A stretch of DNA of 16,447 nucleotides from Thermoplasmatales archaeon (GCA_014874235.1 JACWAC010000008.1:1-16447), one strand, 5' to 3'. Counted from the first letter of the stretch, positions 5,496 to 12,799 are shown. Program-made: numbers and translations. Notes: generated from the sequence alone by a model not told the origin.

Positions 5496-7594
5496 ATCGC
5501 CACCCTCAGGATGACTATAAGAATTGCAATTAGCTTGATAGCGATGAAGGGAAGAAGAATCCCTCCGAGCCCGTATATCGTAACGTTCTTGAGGAATAAC
5601 TTCATCGTGCTGGACGGTCTGAAAGCGTTTCCTCTGAGGGCTAGTGGTATCAGGGCTGGTATGATCAGTGCGTTGTATATCAGTGCTGAAATAACCGCCA
5701 GGTGGGGCGTCAGGTGCATAAGGTTGAGTGCTCCAAGTTCCGGAAGTGCAGCGAACATTATCGGCACAATTACGAAGTATTTCGCTATGTCGTTTGCGAT
5801 ACTGAAGGTTGTAACAGTTCCTCTCGTCATCAAGATCTGTTTTCCAAGCATAACAACGTCAATAATCTTGGACGGATTGGACTCCAGGTCTACCATGTTG
5901 GCTGCCTCCTTGGCCGGCTCGGTTCCTGATGCCATTGCAAGCCCCACATCCGCAGCAGAGAGCGCAGGGGCATCGTTGGTTCCATCTCCTATCATGGAGA
6001 CTATTTTGCCCTCTTTTTGCTCCTTTTTAACGAACTCGTACTTTGTTTCTGGCCTTGCCTTGGCGATGTAATCTTCAATACCAACGTCCTTTGAAATGAC
6101 GCCTGCAGTAATGGGTTGATCTCCGGTGACCATTACCACTTCTATGTCCATCTCTCTGAGAGCCTTTATCTTCTCTTTCACGCCAGGCTTGACCTCGTCT
6201 CTTAGCTTTATGAATCCGATTACATCTCCAGTTTCTGCGACAGCCATAATTGTCGCACCGTCTTCGGAGATTGTTTGAAGCTTTTCATCGAAGTCCTGCG
6301 GTTTGATCTTGACATAATCTATGATGGCATCTGGAGCGCCCTTTACAATCTCTAGATCTTGTTGTTGTTGGCCTGAGACGAACTTCCTCCTGAGTCTTCT
6401 TCTCTGGAGTATATCTCTCCCACTCTTCGGAAGCTGAAATTCATGCGAATCGCTCATTTTTATGCTGCTTCTTCTGGTAGCGGCACTGAATTCCTCGAAC
6501 TCCGATCTCTCGATGGAGCTAAATGCATGCGGTACAAATCCAAGATTGTACGCGAGCTCAACAATGCTCTTCCCCTCGGGAGTATCATCGTCCCACGAGG
6601 ACAGAAGAGCTGCCTCCCCCACCTCCCTCTCTGTGTGTTTCCCCGAAGGTACAAATTCTACTGCTTTCCTCATCCCTCTGGTAATGGTACCCGTCTTGTC
6701 GAGTATGAGGGAATCCGTATCACCGGACGCTTCGATTGCCTTGCCGGATTTGGCAATTATTCTCTTGACGGACATCCTGTTTATTCCAGAGATGCCTATT
6801 GCTGGAAGCAGTGCACCTATAGTCGTCGGAAGAAGACAGACGTACAGTGCTATCACAACAGCAAGATCGATGCCAAGGTTCAGGGCGACGCCAAGAAACA
6901 GCAACGTTACAATGATTATCGTGAAAATAGCCGAGAACCCTGCTATGAGTATTGTTAGGGCAATTTCGTTGGGAGTCTTTGGCCTTGAGGAAGATTCTAC
7001 GAGACTTATGAGTTTGCTCACGTAGGTCTCGTCTGGGTTGACTGATACCCTGGCAACAAGAGTGTCTGTGGTTACCACGGAACCTCCGAGCAGAGTTGAA
7101 CCCACGGACTTTCTTACGTTGGCTGATTCGCCCGTTAGCAGGGACTCGTCCACCATGGCGATTCCCTCCAAGACCTCAGAGTCTATGGGAACCTTTTCAC
7201 CATGATTTATGAGCAACAAATCTCCCTTTTTCAACTGGTCGGATTGGATCACTTCAAAATTGCTCCTGTTGGAAGAGAGGAGTCTCTTGGCCGTCATCTG
7301 TTCCTTCATCTTTCTCAGACTGGACGCAGTGTTGCGGACCTGGGCTTCGGCAATGGAGTCAGAGAGAGTGCTGAACCATACAGTAATCACCAAGATTAGC
7401 GCAACTTCGGAGTAGAAGATCCTCTCACTTGCCATAGAGACTATCGGGAACAGGTTTGGGTCTATGGCCATAATGAGAACGATAACGAATGTAATTTCCG
7501 TTATGAACATTACTAGGTTGTTTTTGAGGACATATGGGTTGAGTCTCTTGAATGAGTCGAGAAAGATCGAGGGCCATTGCAGACTCTTCTCCAT
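5492..7594 (-). CDS. kdpB: K+-transporting P-type ATPase KdpB subunit
   Basis: 700 aa; the catalytic subunit that powers K+ uptake by ATP hydrolysis. Start: ATG at 7594, 13 bases after the kdpA stop. A possible start at 7675 would overlap kdpA by 68 bases and add residues unlike the family. Motifs: TGES (154-157, the actuator loop; its Ser is the inhibitory phosphorylation site in E. coli), DKTGTIT with phosphorylated D299, nucleotide-domain VKGAPDAI (K418, equivalent to E. coli K395), and MIGDGTNDAP (D537, D541). Membrane pairs lie near the N-terminus, around residues 210-260 and over the last 130 residues. Odd: relative to E. coli the protein gains about 27 residues between D299 and D537. 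The extra part is about 383-412, basic (RRRLRRK) and ending in QQQQ, directly before the ATP-binding lysine. No SD site is visible; translation probably follows from kdpA. Confidence 0.96.
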   Translation of the reverse strand: MEKSLQWPSIFLDSFKRLNPYVLKNNLVMFITEITFVIVLIMAIDPNLFPIVSMASERIFYSEVALILVITVWFSTLSDSIAEAQVRNTASSLRKMKEQMTAKRLLSSNRSNFEVIQSDQLKKGDLLLINHGEKVPIDSEVLEGIAMVDESLLTGESANVRKSVGSTLLGGSVVTTDTLVARVSVNPDETYVSKLISLVESSSRPKTPNEIALTILIAGFSAIFTIIIVTLLFLGVALNLGIDLAVVIALYVCLLPTTIGALLPAIGISGINRMSVKRIIAKSGKAIEASGDTDSLILDKTGTITRGMRKAVEFVPSGKHTEREVGEAALLSSWDDDTPEGKSIVELAYNLGFVPHAFSSIERSEFEEFSAATRRSSIKMSDSHEFQLPKSGRDILQRRRLRRKFVSGQQQQDLEIVKGAPDAIIDYVKIKPQDFDEKLQTISEDGATIMAVAETGDVIGFIKLRDEVKPGVKEKIKALREMDIEVVMVTGDQPITAGVISKDVGIEDYIAKARPETKYEFVKKEQKEGKIVSMIGDGTNDAPALSAADVGLAMASGTEPAKEAANMVDLESNPSKIIDVVMLGKQILMTRGTVTTFSIANDIAKYFVIVPIMFAALPELGALNLMHLTPHLAVISALIYNALIIPALIPLALRGNAFRPSSTMKLFLKNVTIYGLGGILLPFIAIKLIAILIVILRVAI

Positions 7595-7607
7595 TACATC
7601 TGGAGTA

Positions 7608-9284
7608 TCAGAGACCAAGGACCACACCTCCGAAACCCGTCTTGAATCCTTGGAGGAACTGCAGTATTGGCCCAAGGACGAGGAAGGGGAAGAATGTCAG
7701 GACGGTAAGTATGAAAATGCTGACTACCAGGATAATTACGAAGCTGAGGTTGCCTGTTTTAAGGCCCTGACTCGGAGTCCTCTTCCTGATGGCCACGCTA
7801 TCTGCAATCGCGAGCATGAAAAGCATCGGTAAGAATCTTCCCAACCACATGACGACACCAGTTGTAACATTGAAAAACACCGTATTTGCTGATGCTCCAA
7901 GGAAATCTGATCCGTTGTTAGCTGCTGCAGTCGTGTACTCGTAGAATACCTTCGTGAAACCGATCGAGTTCGTAGTCAACCCGATGGTCTTTTCTGCTCC
8001 TATCACGAATGCAACAACTGTCGGCACCAGGATTATAATTGGGTGGGTTAGGAAAGCTGCAACTGCAAGCTTCACATCCCTTCCCTCGATCTTGATGCCA
8101 AGATATTCTGGGGTCCTTCCCGCCATGAGTCCTACCAGGAAGATGGTGACTATGATGTACATTAGCAGGTACATCGCTCCGACCCCTTTTCCACCAGGAG
8201 CTGCCTGAATCAGCATTCCAAAGAATCCGGTGAGTATTACAACGGGATTGAAGGCCGAGAGGGAGGCGTTTACTGAACCGGTGGTAAATGCAGTAGTTGT
8301 CACGGTCCAGAAAACTGAAGCAGTTGAGCCGAATCTCACTTCCATACCCCTGCCGATCTGTGTTGCTGGAAGAAATGCAAGGAGGAGGTCTATGCCATAA
8401 ATGACATAGGCAGCAAGAAAGAGAGTGCGTCCTTCCCTGTTATCTCCAACCATTCTTCCGAACAAGAACAGAATGGATGTGGGGATGAACATCATGAGAC
8501 CAATTTCAAAAAAGTCGCTTATTTGGGTAGGATTCTGGAGAGGATAAGCAGAATTAGCTCCGAAATAACCACCTCCGTTCGTTCCCAACTGCATTATTGA
8601 CACGAGCGACGCAATCGGCCCCTTGTAGAGTATTTCATATGCATCTCTTTGGAGGGTCGGAATAGATGAATATCCTCCTAGCGATTGAGGAACGCCAAGT
8701 GCGATCAGGACTATCGTGGCAACAAAAGTCAGGGGAAGGAGCACTCTAGTCAAAGAACGGACGTAATCAAAATAGAAATTTCCAATCGTCTTCGCCTTTC
8801 CTGCAAATCCCCTTAGTACTGCTACCCCAGCCGCCAATCCAGTCGCCGCAGATGTGAACTGGAGAAATTGAATGGCTGACATCTGGCTCAGGTACGAGAG
8901 TGTGGTTTCTCCGTTATAGTGTTGCAGGTTGGTGTTTGAGGAAAAAGAGAGTACGGTGTTGAATGCAAGAGACCAGGACATCCCTGGATAATGCATGGGA
9001 TTCAGCGGCAAATTCTGCTGAAACATCAGAATGAAGAATGCCAGTACTGCCTGGGCGATGTTCAGGTAAAAGAGTGCCTTGAAGTATTCCTTCCAACCCA
9101 TCTTCTCGGTGCTGTCTACACCAGCAAGAAAATAGATGAAATTCTCTATTGGAAGGAAGAATCTATCCAATCTGCTCTTGGCACCTGTGAAAACTGTTAG
9201 GAGGTATCTAGACAAGAACCATGCAAGGATTATGACTATTCCCCACACGAGTGCGACAACGAACAGATCTTCGAGAGAGAGCAT
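7608..9284 (-). CDS. kdpA: K+-transporting ATPase KdpA, K+-selective membrane subunit
   Basis: 558 aa, almost exactly the E. coli length (557). KdpA selects and binds K+ in the membrane with a pore related to K+ channels, while KdpB supplies energy. All four selectivity-filter regions are present: SNTNLQHYNGE (116-126), LGTNGGGYFG (233-242), TTGSVNAS (334-341) and AANNGSDFLG (454-463). About ten hydrophobic segments are spread along the protein. It is the first gene of kdpABC; kdpB follows after 13 bases. The ATG has a good SD site (AGGTGA, 9289-9294), unlike the leaderless single genes in this window, so its mRNA has an untranslated leader. No kdpF-like hydrophobic peptide is visible before it, and no kdpD or kdpE lies in the window. 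Confidence 0.97.
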   Translation of the reverse strand: MLSLEDLFVVALVWGIVIILAWFLSRYLLTVFTGAKSRLDRFFLPIENFIYFLAGVDSTEKMGWKEYFKALFYLNIAQAVLAFFILMFQQNLPLNPMHYPGMSWSLAFNTVLSFSSNTNLQHYNGETTLSYLSQMSAIQFLQFTSAATGLAAGVAVLRGFAGKAKTIGNFYFDYVRSLTRVLLPLTFVATIVLIALGVPQSLGGYSSIPTLQRDAYEILYKGPIASLVSIMQLGTNGGGYFGANSAYPLQNPTQISDFFEIGLMMFIPTSILFLFGRMVGDNREGRTLFLAAYVIYGIDLLLAFLPATQIGRGMEVRFGSTASVFWTVTTTAFTTGSVNASLSAFNPVVILTGFFGMLIQAAPGGKGVGAMYLLMYIIVTIFLVGLMAGRTPEYLGIKIEGRDVKLAVAAFLTHPIIILVPTVVAFVIGAEKTIGLTTNSIGFTKVFYEYTTAAANNGSDFLGASANTVFFNVTTGVVMWLGRFLPMLFMLAIADSVAIRKRTPSQGLKTGNLSFVIILVVSIFILTVLTFFPFLVLGPILQFLQGFKTGFGGVVLGL

Positions 9285-9288
9285 AGTT

Positions 9289-9294
9289 TCACCT
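9289..9294 (-). promoter_or_regulatory. Shine-Dalgarno site of kdpA, overlapping an upstream stop codon
   Basis: AGGTGA, 4 bases before the kdpA ATG. Its first two bases are also the last two bases of the TAG (9293-9295) that ends the mini-ORF upstream. Flanking GGTTT (9302-9306) and AAACT (9285-9289) could pair weakly around it. Confidence 0.6.
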
Positions 9295-9340
9295 ACCGGT
9301 CAAACCTCTCGGATTCCATTGCCATAAGGGAAATAGCCAT
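9293..9340 (-). CDS. Candidate kdp leader peptide, 15 aa
   Basis: Reads MAISLMAMESERFDR and stops with TAG. The ATG at 9340 is about 29 bases downstream of the centre of the kdp TATA-like box, so it would sit at the very start of the transcript. The same frame opens further upstream at an ATG at 9364 (23 aa in all), but that ATG overlaps the TATA box. It is not hydrophobic enough to be KdpF. The only support is its position: the stop codon lies in the kdpA SD site. No function is known to me and chance occurrence is quite possible. Confidence 0.25.
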   Translation of the reverse strand: MAISLMAMESERFDR

Positions 9341-9364
9341 AGAAATCTTAACGCATTCCTCCAT

Positions 9365-9374
9365 TAAAATATTA
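9365..9374 (-). promoter_or_regulatory. TATA-like box of the kdpABC operon
   Basis: TAATATTTTA on the minus strand, 81-90 bases before the kdpA ATG. With usual archaeal spacing, transcription would begin near 9343 and give a leader of about 60 bases. Confidence 0.45.
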
Positions 9375-9384
9375 CAACCTCGGA

Positions 9385-9657
9385 CTATTCAGGTACTTCC
9401 AGAGTATGGTTCCTGTGCGACTTCAACACTATCGAGGTAACGGTGCTCTTTATTCCGCTTATTTTCATTATTCTGTTCTTAAGCATGTCCCTGAATTCCT
9501 CTATGGTTGCAACATTGACAAGCACGATAACGTCAAATTCACCTGTAACCTCATATACCTGGACCGCGTTTTTAATTTCCTTTAGGGAAGAAATCACCTC
9601 GTCAATTCGAGCCGGATCTACGAACAAGTCCACGAAAGCAAGTACTCTGTCTGCCAC
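9385..9657 (-). CDS. Stand-alone RAM domain protein (AsnC/Lrp ligand-binding domain without DNA-binding part)
   Basis: 90 aa, starting with GTG. The whole protein is one RAM domain (beta-alpha-beta-beta-alpha-beta, ferredoxin-like): an opening strand VLAFVDLFVDP, a helix PARIDEVISSLKEI, central strands VQVYEVTGEFDVIVLVNV with the family's V-T-G-E-x-D motif (near 38-42), a second helix EEFRDMLKNRI and a final strand STVTSIVL. Full Lrp/AsnC regulators have about 60 more residues of helix-turn-helix in front; here stop codons and a promoter prevent that, so it is a true RAM-only protein. Known RAM-only proteins form ring-shaped oligomers and bind amino acids; their roles are mostly unclear. It sits just upstream of kdp (about 100 bases, same strand), so read-through into kdp is possible, but a kdp role is only inferred. 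A weak SD-like GGGTAGTGA precedes the GTG. Confidence 0.85.
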   Translation of the reverse strand: MADRVLAFVDLFVDPARIDEVISSLKEIKNAVQVYEVTGEFDVIVLVNVATIEEFRDMLKNRIMKISGIKSTVTSIVLKSHRNHTLEVPE

Positions 9658-9696
9658 ATTTTCACTACCCTTTAGGCTTCTTACCCCATAGTGAAG

Positions 9697-9710
9697 CGAT
9701 ATAAAAATAT
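9697..9710 (-). promoter_or_regulatory. TATA-like box of the RAM-domain gene
   Basis: ATATTTTTATATCG on the minus strand, 40-53 bases before the GTG, giving a leader of roughly 20 bases. A second TATA-like run (CTATATAAGG, about 9719-9728) lies just upstream. Confidence 0.45.
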
Positions 9711-9746
9711 TGGTCAGACCTTATATAGTAGCCGTTTTCTGCCGCA

Positions 9747-10838
9747 TCATCCCTTCTTTAGGAATACGGTTAAATTGTCCCCGTCCAGGACCGTGTGTTC
9801 CAGTCCGACCCTCTGGTTTGGGAACCTTACTGACTTGCCCGTAATTGTTGCAAATTTGAACTTCTCTACGAATTCTGTATGCACTGCCTTGCAGACGTCC
9901 TCCACAGTGGCACCTTCCCTAATGACCATCGGTTCCTCGTCGGATGGGGCATTCGAGGGTATGAGGTGCACTCTTATCATCCTGACCTTCCCCGCTATCC
10001 TTTCCTTCAGCAGTTCAATGTTCCTCTTCTTGATAATCGACGTGGGTATGGGGTCAATTCCGAGTGATTCCAGAGATTCCAGAGCCTTCTTGAACTCTGG
10101 AGTATCTGACTTGTTGAGTATGAAGATAGCCGGGATATAGACCCTGTTTCCTAGCAACCCATCTATGAATGTATCTGGGGTCATTGACTGCCTCAGGATG
10201 ATGTCTGCATTAATGATCCCAAATTCCCTACTTATCGATTCCAGAAGTTCCACGTCGAATTCGGACCTACCGACCTTGGTAATGTTAAGCCCTCCCCTGT
10301 CCTTCAGTATGACCGACATTTTGGGAGGTTTCTGGTTGATTCTAATGCCCTCTCTCTGCAGCTCCTTTAGTATGTATGAAGTGTCGAATTTAAATGGATC
10401 AAGCACAACGACAATGAGATCAACATTCCTGAGTACCGCGATGACCTCCCTCCCTCTTCCCTTCCCCTCGTGTGCACCTTCAATAACGCCGGGAAGGTCA
10501 AGAATTCTGAACCTCATGTCTTTGTGTTCCATCACTCCTGGAACTATGGAAAGTGTCGTGAAGTCAAAGGCTCCGACCCTGCTTTCAGCATTTGTTATTG
10601 CGTTTAGGATGCTGCTCTTTCCGACCGACGGTGGACCAAGAAGACCAATGCTCGGATAGATACCCTTCTTGATGAAAAAACCGGTTCCACCACTCTTCTT
10701 AGATCTCTCTTCTTTGACTTTCTCGAGTTTCGCTATTTTGGCTTTTATCCTGCCAATATGATGTTCTGTAGCCTTGTTATACTGTGTCTTCTTTATCTCT
10801 GCCTCAAGATCCTTGATTTCTTCATCGATGTTTGGCAT
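9747..10838 (-). CDS. Drg-type GTPase (Obg superfamily) with TGS domain
   Basis: 363 aa, the usual length of archaeal and eukaryotic Drg proteins. These GTPases associate with ribosomes and are thought to help translation, in eukaryotes together with a Dfrp partner. Domains in order: charged helical N-terminus (1-50, coiled-coil-like), G domain with G1 GPPSVGKS (68-75), the switch I region FDFTTLSIVPG with T94/T95 (G2), G3 DLPGVIEGA (114-122), G4 NKSD (242-245) and a G5-like TSIIKK, then a C-terminal TGS domain (about 285-363). The segment between G3 and G4 holds the inserted domain typical of Drg. It is the last gene of the translation operon; its ATG overlaps the methyltransferase stop by 17 bases, which suggests coupled translation. 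Membership of the ribosomal-protein operon agrees with a ribosome role. Confidence 0.94.
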   Translation of the reverse strand: MPNIDEEIKDLEAEIKKTQYNKATEHHIGRIKAKIAKLEKVKEERSKKSGGTGFFIKKGIYPSIGLLGPPSVGKSSILNAITNAESRVGAFDFTTLSIVPGVMEHKDMRFRILDLPGVIEGAHEGKGRGREVIAVLRNVDLIVVVLDPFKFDTSYILKELQREGIRINQKPPKMSVILKDRGGLNITKVGRSEFDVELLESISREFGIINADIILRQSMTPDTFIDGLLGNRVYIPAIFILNKSDTPEFKKALESLESLGIDPIPTSIIKKRNIELLKERIAGKVRMIRVHLIPSNAPSDEEPMVIREGATVEDVCKAVHTEFVEKFKFATITGKSVRFPNQRVGLEHTVLDGDNLTVFLKKG

Positions 10839-11358
10839 TTACGCTGACCCTCATAAGGCTCAGTGCTTCGAATTCGTACTCGATATTCTTAACGACTTCG
10901 AAGATCAGTCCTTTGAACTCTTCCCTTGGTATGGGAGATAATGAGGATTCTATATAATAAGCATAGTCCGAAAAACCGCAGAATGTCTGGAGGAATCTGT
11001 ATGTGACTTCACTGCCTTTAGTCCCCCCGGTCCAGACAGGATCATCCGGAGAATCGCTCGGAAGGTAGGGAGGGTTGAAGATTGAATAATCGAACCTCCC
11101 CTTGATTCCATCGAAGAGGTTCGTCCGAACTATGTTGATTGAGATTCCGTTGCTCGCTGCGTTCTGTTTTGCGCACCTCACTGCCATTTCTGAAATATCG
11201 ACCAATGTCACTCTAGCTCCTGCTTTCGCATAACTCAGTCCAACTATGCCAGTGCCGCAGCCAATCTCTATCACATTTCCTCTTATCTCTTCGATGTTCA
11301 TCAGAAGATAAGAATCATCCTCAGGTTCGTAGACCCCGGGACATCCCTCTATTCTCAT
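10822..11358 (-). CDS. HemK2/Mtq2-type protein glutamine methyltransferase
   Basis: 178 aa, small for HemK proteins and typical of the archaeal/eukaryotic HemK2 (Mtq2) branch, which lacks the N-terminal domain of bacterial PrmC. Visible: YEPEDDSYLL (10-19, the Y-x-P-x-x-D-S/T opening of this branch), SAM motif I EIGCGTG (31-37), motif II strand VTLVDIS (50-56) and the catalytic NPPYLP (95-100), which holds the target amide. HemK2 modifies the GGQ glutamine of class I release factor with partner Trm112; that is the likely role here, though substrates differ among archaea. No Trm112 gene is in the window. The start overlaps the aIF6 stop by 4 bases and the end overlaps the GTPase by 17, so it is tightly held in the operon. 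Confidence 0.87.
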   Translation of the reverse strand: MRIEGCPGVYEPEDDSYLLMNIEEIRGNVIEIGCGTGIVGLSYAKAGARVTLVDISEMAVRCAKQNAASNGISINIVRTNLFDGIKGRFDYSIFNPPYLPSDSPDDPVWTGGTKGSEVTYRFLQTFCGFSDYAYYIESSLSPIPREEFKGLIFEVVKNIEYEFEALSLMRVSVNAKHR

Positions 11359-12011
11359 AAATTGAGCGCTTCTTCTATGTTCGAAATCTCAACGGTAGTG
11401 CTGTCTTCGCCGATCAGTGCACCTTTGCTGTTTGAAACGACAGATGCTCCAACATACAGGCTCCCGAAATTGGCCGTTCCGACCCTTCCCTTCACTCCAA
11501 AGATTTTCCCCAGCTCTTCTATTTCTTCATCCGTCATGTTGGGAGGAATGACCAGTCCTTTCGAAGTGACGAGGCCGCTCGATCCTACCGTCCTGACCTC
11601 CCTGAATTTCCCCCTTAAAACCTCCACCCCAAGGACGTCTCTGATTGTCTTCACAGATTCGTCGGTGAAGTCATCGTGGATCAAAGCCGCTTTGTCGTTT
11701 GTGAGAATGTTGTTTCCAACAGCATTGAGATTGTCCTTCAGTACGGCAACGTTGATACCATCGGGAATGTTCTTCAGTTCTTCACTTGAAACTATATTGC
11801 TGAAGAGCATACCGTTTGAATTCATCACTGCGAGTGAACCTAGCAGATTCGACCCTCCGATAGTCATCGCTATCGGTTCCGTTTTCAGGTGATAGGATAC
11901 GAGACTCTTAATGTCACGGTCAGAATTCCTTGGGACGAGGGTGTAATCTTCCCAAGTCCTCAGGTAGACCCCCAAAAAAGGAGAATTGAATACTCTTGTG
12001 ATCTGTATCAT
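11355..12011 (-). CDS. eif6: Translation initiation factor aIF6
   Basis: 218 aa, normal for aIF6 (about 220). aIF6 binds the large ribosomal subunit and prevents its joining to the small one. The protein shows the five-fold pseudo-repeat of the family: repeated units with a conserved hydrophobic strand and glycine turn, such as TIGGSNLLGSLAVMNSNGMLF (about 50-70, quoted to show the pattern S-x-L-x-G-x-L), VGNNILTNDKAALI, RTVGSSGLVTSKGLVI and GASVVSNSKGALIG. The ATG overlaps the L31e stop by 4 bases. The order L31e - aIF6 is conserved widely in archaea and supports the call. Confidence 0.96.
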   Translation of the reverse strand: MIQITRVFNSPFLGVYLRTWEDYTLVPRNSDRDIKSLVSYHLKTEPIAMTIGGSNLLGSLAVMNSNGMLFSNIVSSEELKNIPDGINVAVLKDNLNAVGNNILTNDKAALIHDDFTDESVKTIRDVLGVEVLRGKFREVRTVGSSGLVTSKGLVIPPNMTDEEIEELGKIFGVKGRVGTANFGSLYVGASVVSNSKGALIGEDSTTVEISNIEEALNL

Positions 12012-12277
12012 GCCTGATCTGGAAGAAGTACCTCAGCTGAATTGTCCTCTTCCAGTTTCAATATCTTAACCCTTAATTTTCTCGGGGGCTTTTCTATGCC
12101 CCTCTTCCAAATGAACTTGTTGACCGAGTCATCAATCCACACATTTTCGGAAGGAACCTTCATGAAACGGGCTACCTTTTCCCTTAGCAAGGAAACGGCC
12201 TTGGAACTCCTTCTCTTCCTTGAAACATAAACAACTTCCCTCAGCGAAATAGTCATCTCAACTTCTTTCTCTGCCAT
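12008..12277 (-). CDS. rpl31e: Ribosomal protein L31e
   Basis: 89 aa. A large-subunit protein near the peptide exit tunnel, found only in archaea and eukaryotes. The features of the family are visible: basic helix-rich middle (RKRRSSKAVSLLREKVARFM), VWIDDSVNKFIWKRG (typical family W-I-D-x-x-L-N-x-x-I-W-x-x-G, about 46-60) and a final beta strand LRVKILKLEED. An SD site (GGAGTGA) in the end of the L39e gene precedes the ATG. The 3' end overlaps aIF6 by 4 bases. Confidence 0.96.
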   Translation of the reverse strand: MAEKEVEMTISLREVVYVSRKRRSSKAVSLLREKVARFMKVPSENVWIDDSVNKFIWKRGIEKPPRKLRVKILKLEEDNSAEVLLPDQA

Positions 12278-12282
12278 TCATC

Positions 12283-12438
12283 TCACTCCTTTAGCTTGTT
12301 TCTCTTCCAGGTTCTCCTCTTGGGATTCGTGGTAACTCTCCTGTTGGTCTTCATCATTACCCAGGCTGGAACCCTGGAATTTTCTTTCACTTTCGCCATC
12401 AGTCTCTTTTTTGTCGCCACATGCTTGTTTCTTGCCAA
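12283..12438 (-). CDS. rpl39e: Ribosomal protein L39e (TTG start)
   Basis: 51 aa, exactly the usual L39e length. This very small, basic protein lines the exit tunnel of the large subunit. Translation from TTG at 12438 gives an N-terminus ARNKHVATKKRL, which matches the family, followed by the hallmark NSRVPAWVMMKTNRRV and the C-terminal KRRTWKRN. The first in-frame ATG (at 12399) would cut off 13 conserved residues, and an in-frame TGA lies 6 bases before the TTG, so TTG is the start. An SD site (GGAGATGA) overlaps the end of the PDCD5 gene. The gap to PDCD5 is 6 bases and to L31e 5 bases. The order S19e - PDCD5 - L39e - L31e is the common archaeal arrangement. Confidence 0.95.
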   Translation of the reverse strand: MARNKHVATKKRLMAKVKENSRVPAWVMMKTNRRVTTNPKRRTWKRNKLKE

Positions 12439-12444
12439 ATACCT

Positions 12445-12786
12445 TCATCTCCTCTCTATTTTTGTCTCTCTCTTTTCCGATAACCTTGCCAGGAGGGACT
12501 TCACCTCTGCATCAGTGATCTGCCTGTTCAGGCGACCGGACTGGGCAAGCATTATTATCTGATTTTCAACGTTCTCCACTACATCTGGACGGACGAGTCT
12601 CACGTTCGTGAGCCTCTCGTATGCTTCGGGTGTCACGAATCTCTTGACGACATCCTGTCTCTCCTTCTCTGCGGCCTTTCGCTGGCCCTCTTGCTGAACC
12701 TGTGCGTCCTGGTTAGCTGCGGCCTGATTCTGGAGGTCCATTAACCTCCTTCTCTTCAATTCCTCCAGTTCTCTGTCGTCACTCAA
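12445..12786 (-). CDS. PDCD5/TFAR19-family DNA-binding protein (TTG start)
   Basis: 113 aa. PDCD5-like proteins are small helical bundles; archaeal members bind DNA in vitro and human PDCD5 binds the TRiC chaperonin, but the archaeal role is unsettled. Visible: an N-terminal charged helix DDRELEELKRRRLMDLQ (family E-L-E-x-I-R-x-x-R/K-L-x-x-L-Q), a Gln/Ala-rich linker (18-37) and the conserved core LVRPDVVENVENQIIMLAQSGRL (V-K-P-x-x-A-x-x-V-E-x-x-L-I-x-x-A-Q-x-G). It starts with TTG: an ATG five bases upstream is in another frame and meets a stop after two codons. An SD site (AAGGGTGA) spans the S19e stop. Ribosomal-protein neighbours on both sides suggest a link to translation. Confidence 0.93.
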   Translation of the reverse strand: MSDDRELEELKRRRLMDLQNQAAANQDAQVQQEGQRKAAEKERQDVVKRFVTPEAYERLTNVRLVRPDVVENVENQIIMLAQSGRLNRQITDAEVKSLLARLSEKRETKIERR

Positions 12787-12799
12787 TTCATTTCACCCT

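Noticed and set aside
5376..6071. Long + strand reading frame (231 codons) opposite kdpB/kdpC
   Set aside because: It lies wholly antisense to well-supported kdp genes; no family features, so a codon-bias shadow.
6462..7025. + strand reading frame (187 codons) opposite kdpB
   Set aside because: Antisense to the KdpB nucleotide-binding region with no domain pattern of its own.
7595..7675. Earlier kdpB start giving 727 aa
   Set aside because: It would overlap kdpA by 68 bases and adds residues unlike the KdpB family; ATG at 7594 gives normal spacing.
9730..9745. GC-rich hairpin after the Drg GTPase gene
   Set aside because: The two GC blocks are direct repeats (CGGC and CGGC), not inverted, so no stem forms.
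10165..10659. + strand reading frame opposite the Drg GTPase
   Set aside because: Ser/Leu/Met-rich shadow of a strongly conserved G domain.
11362..11892. + strand reading frame opposite aIF6
   Set aside because: Ser/Pro-rich shadow; aIF6 on the other strand explains it.
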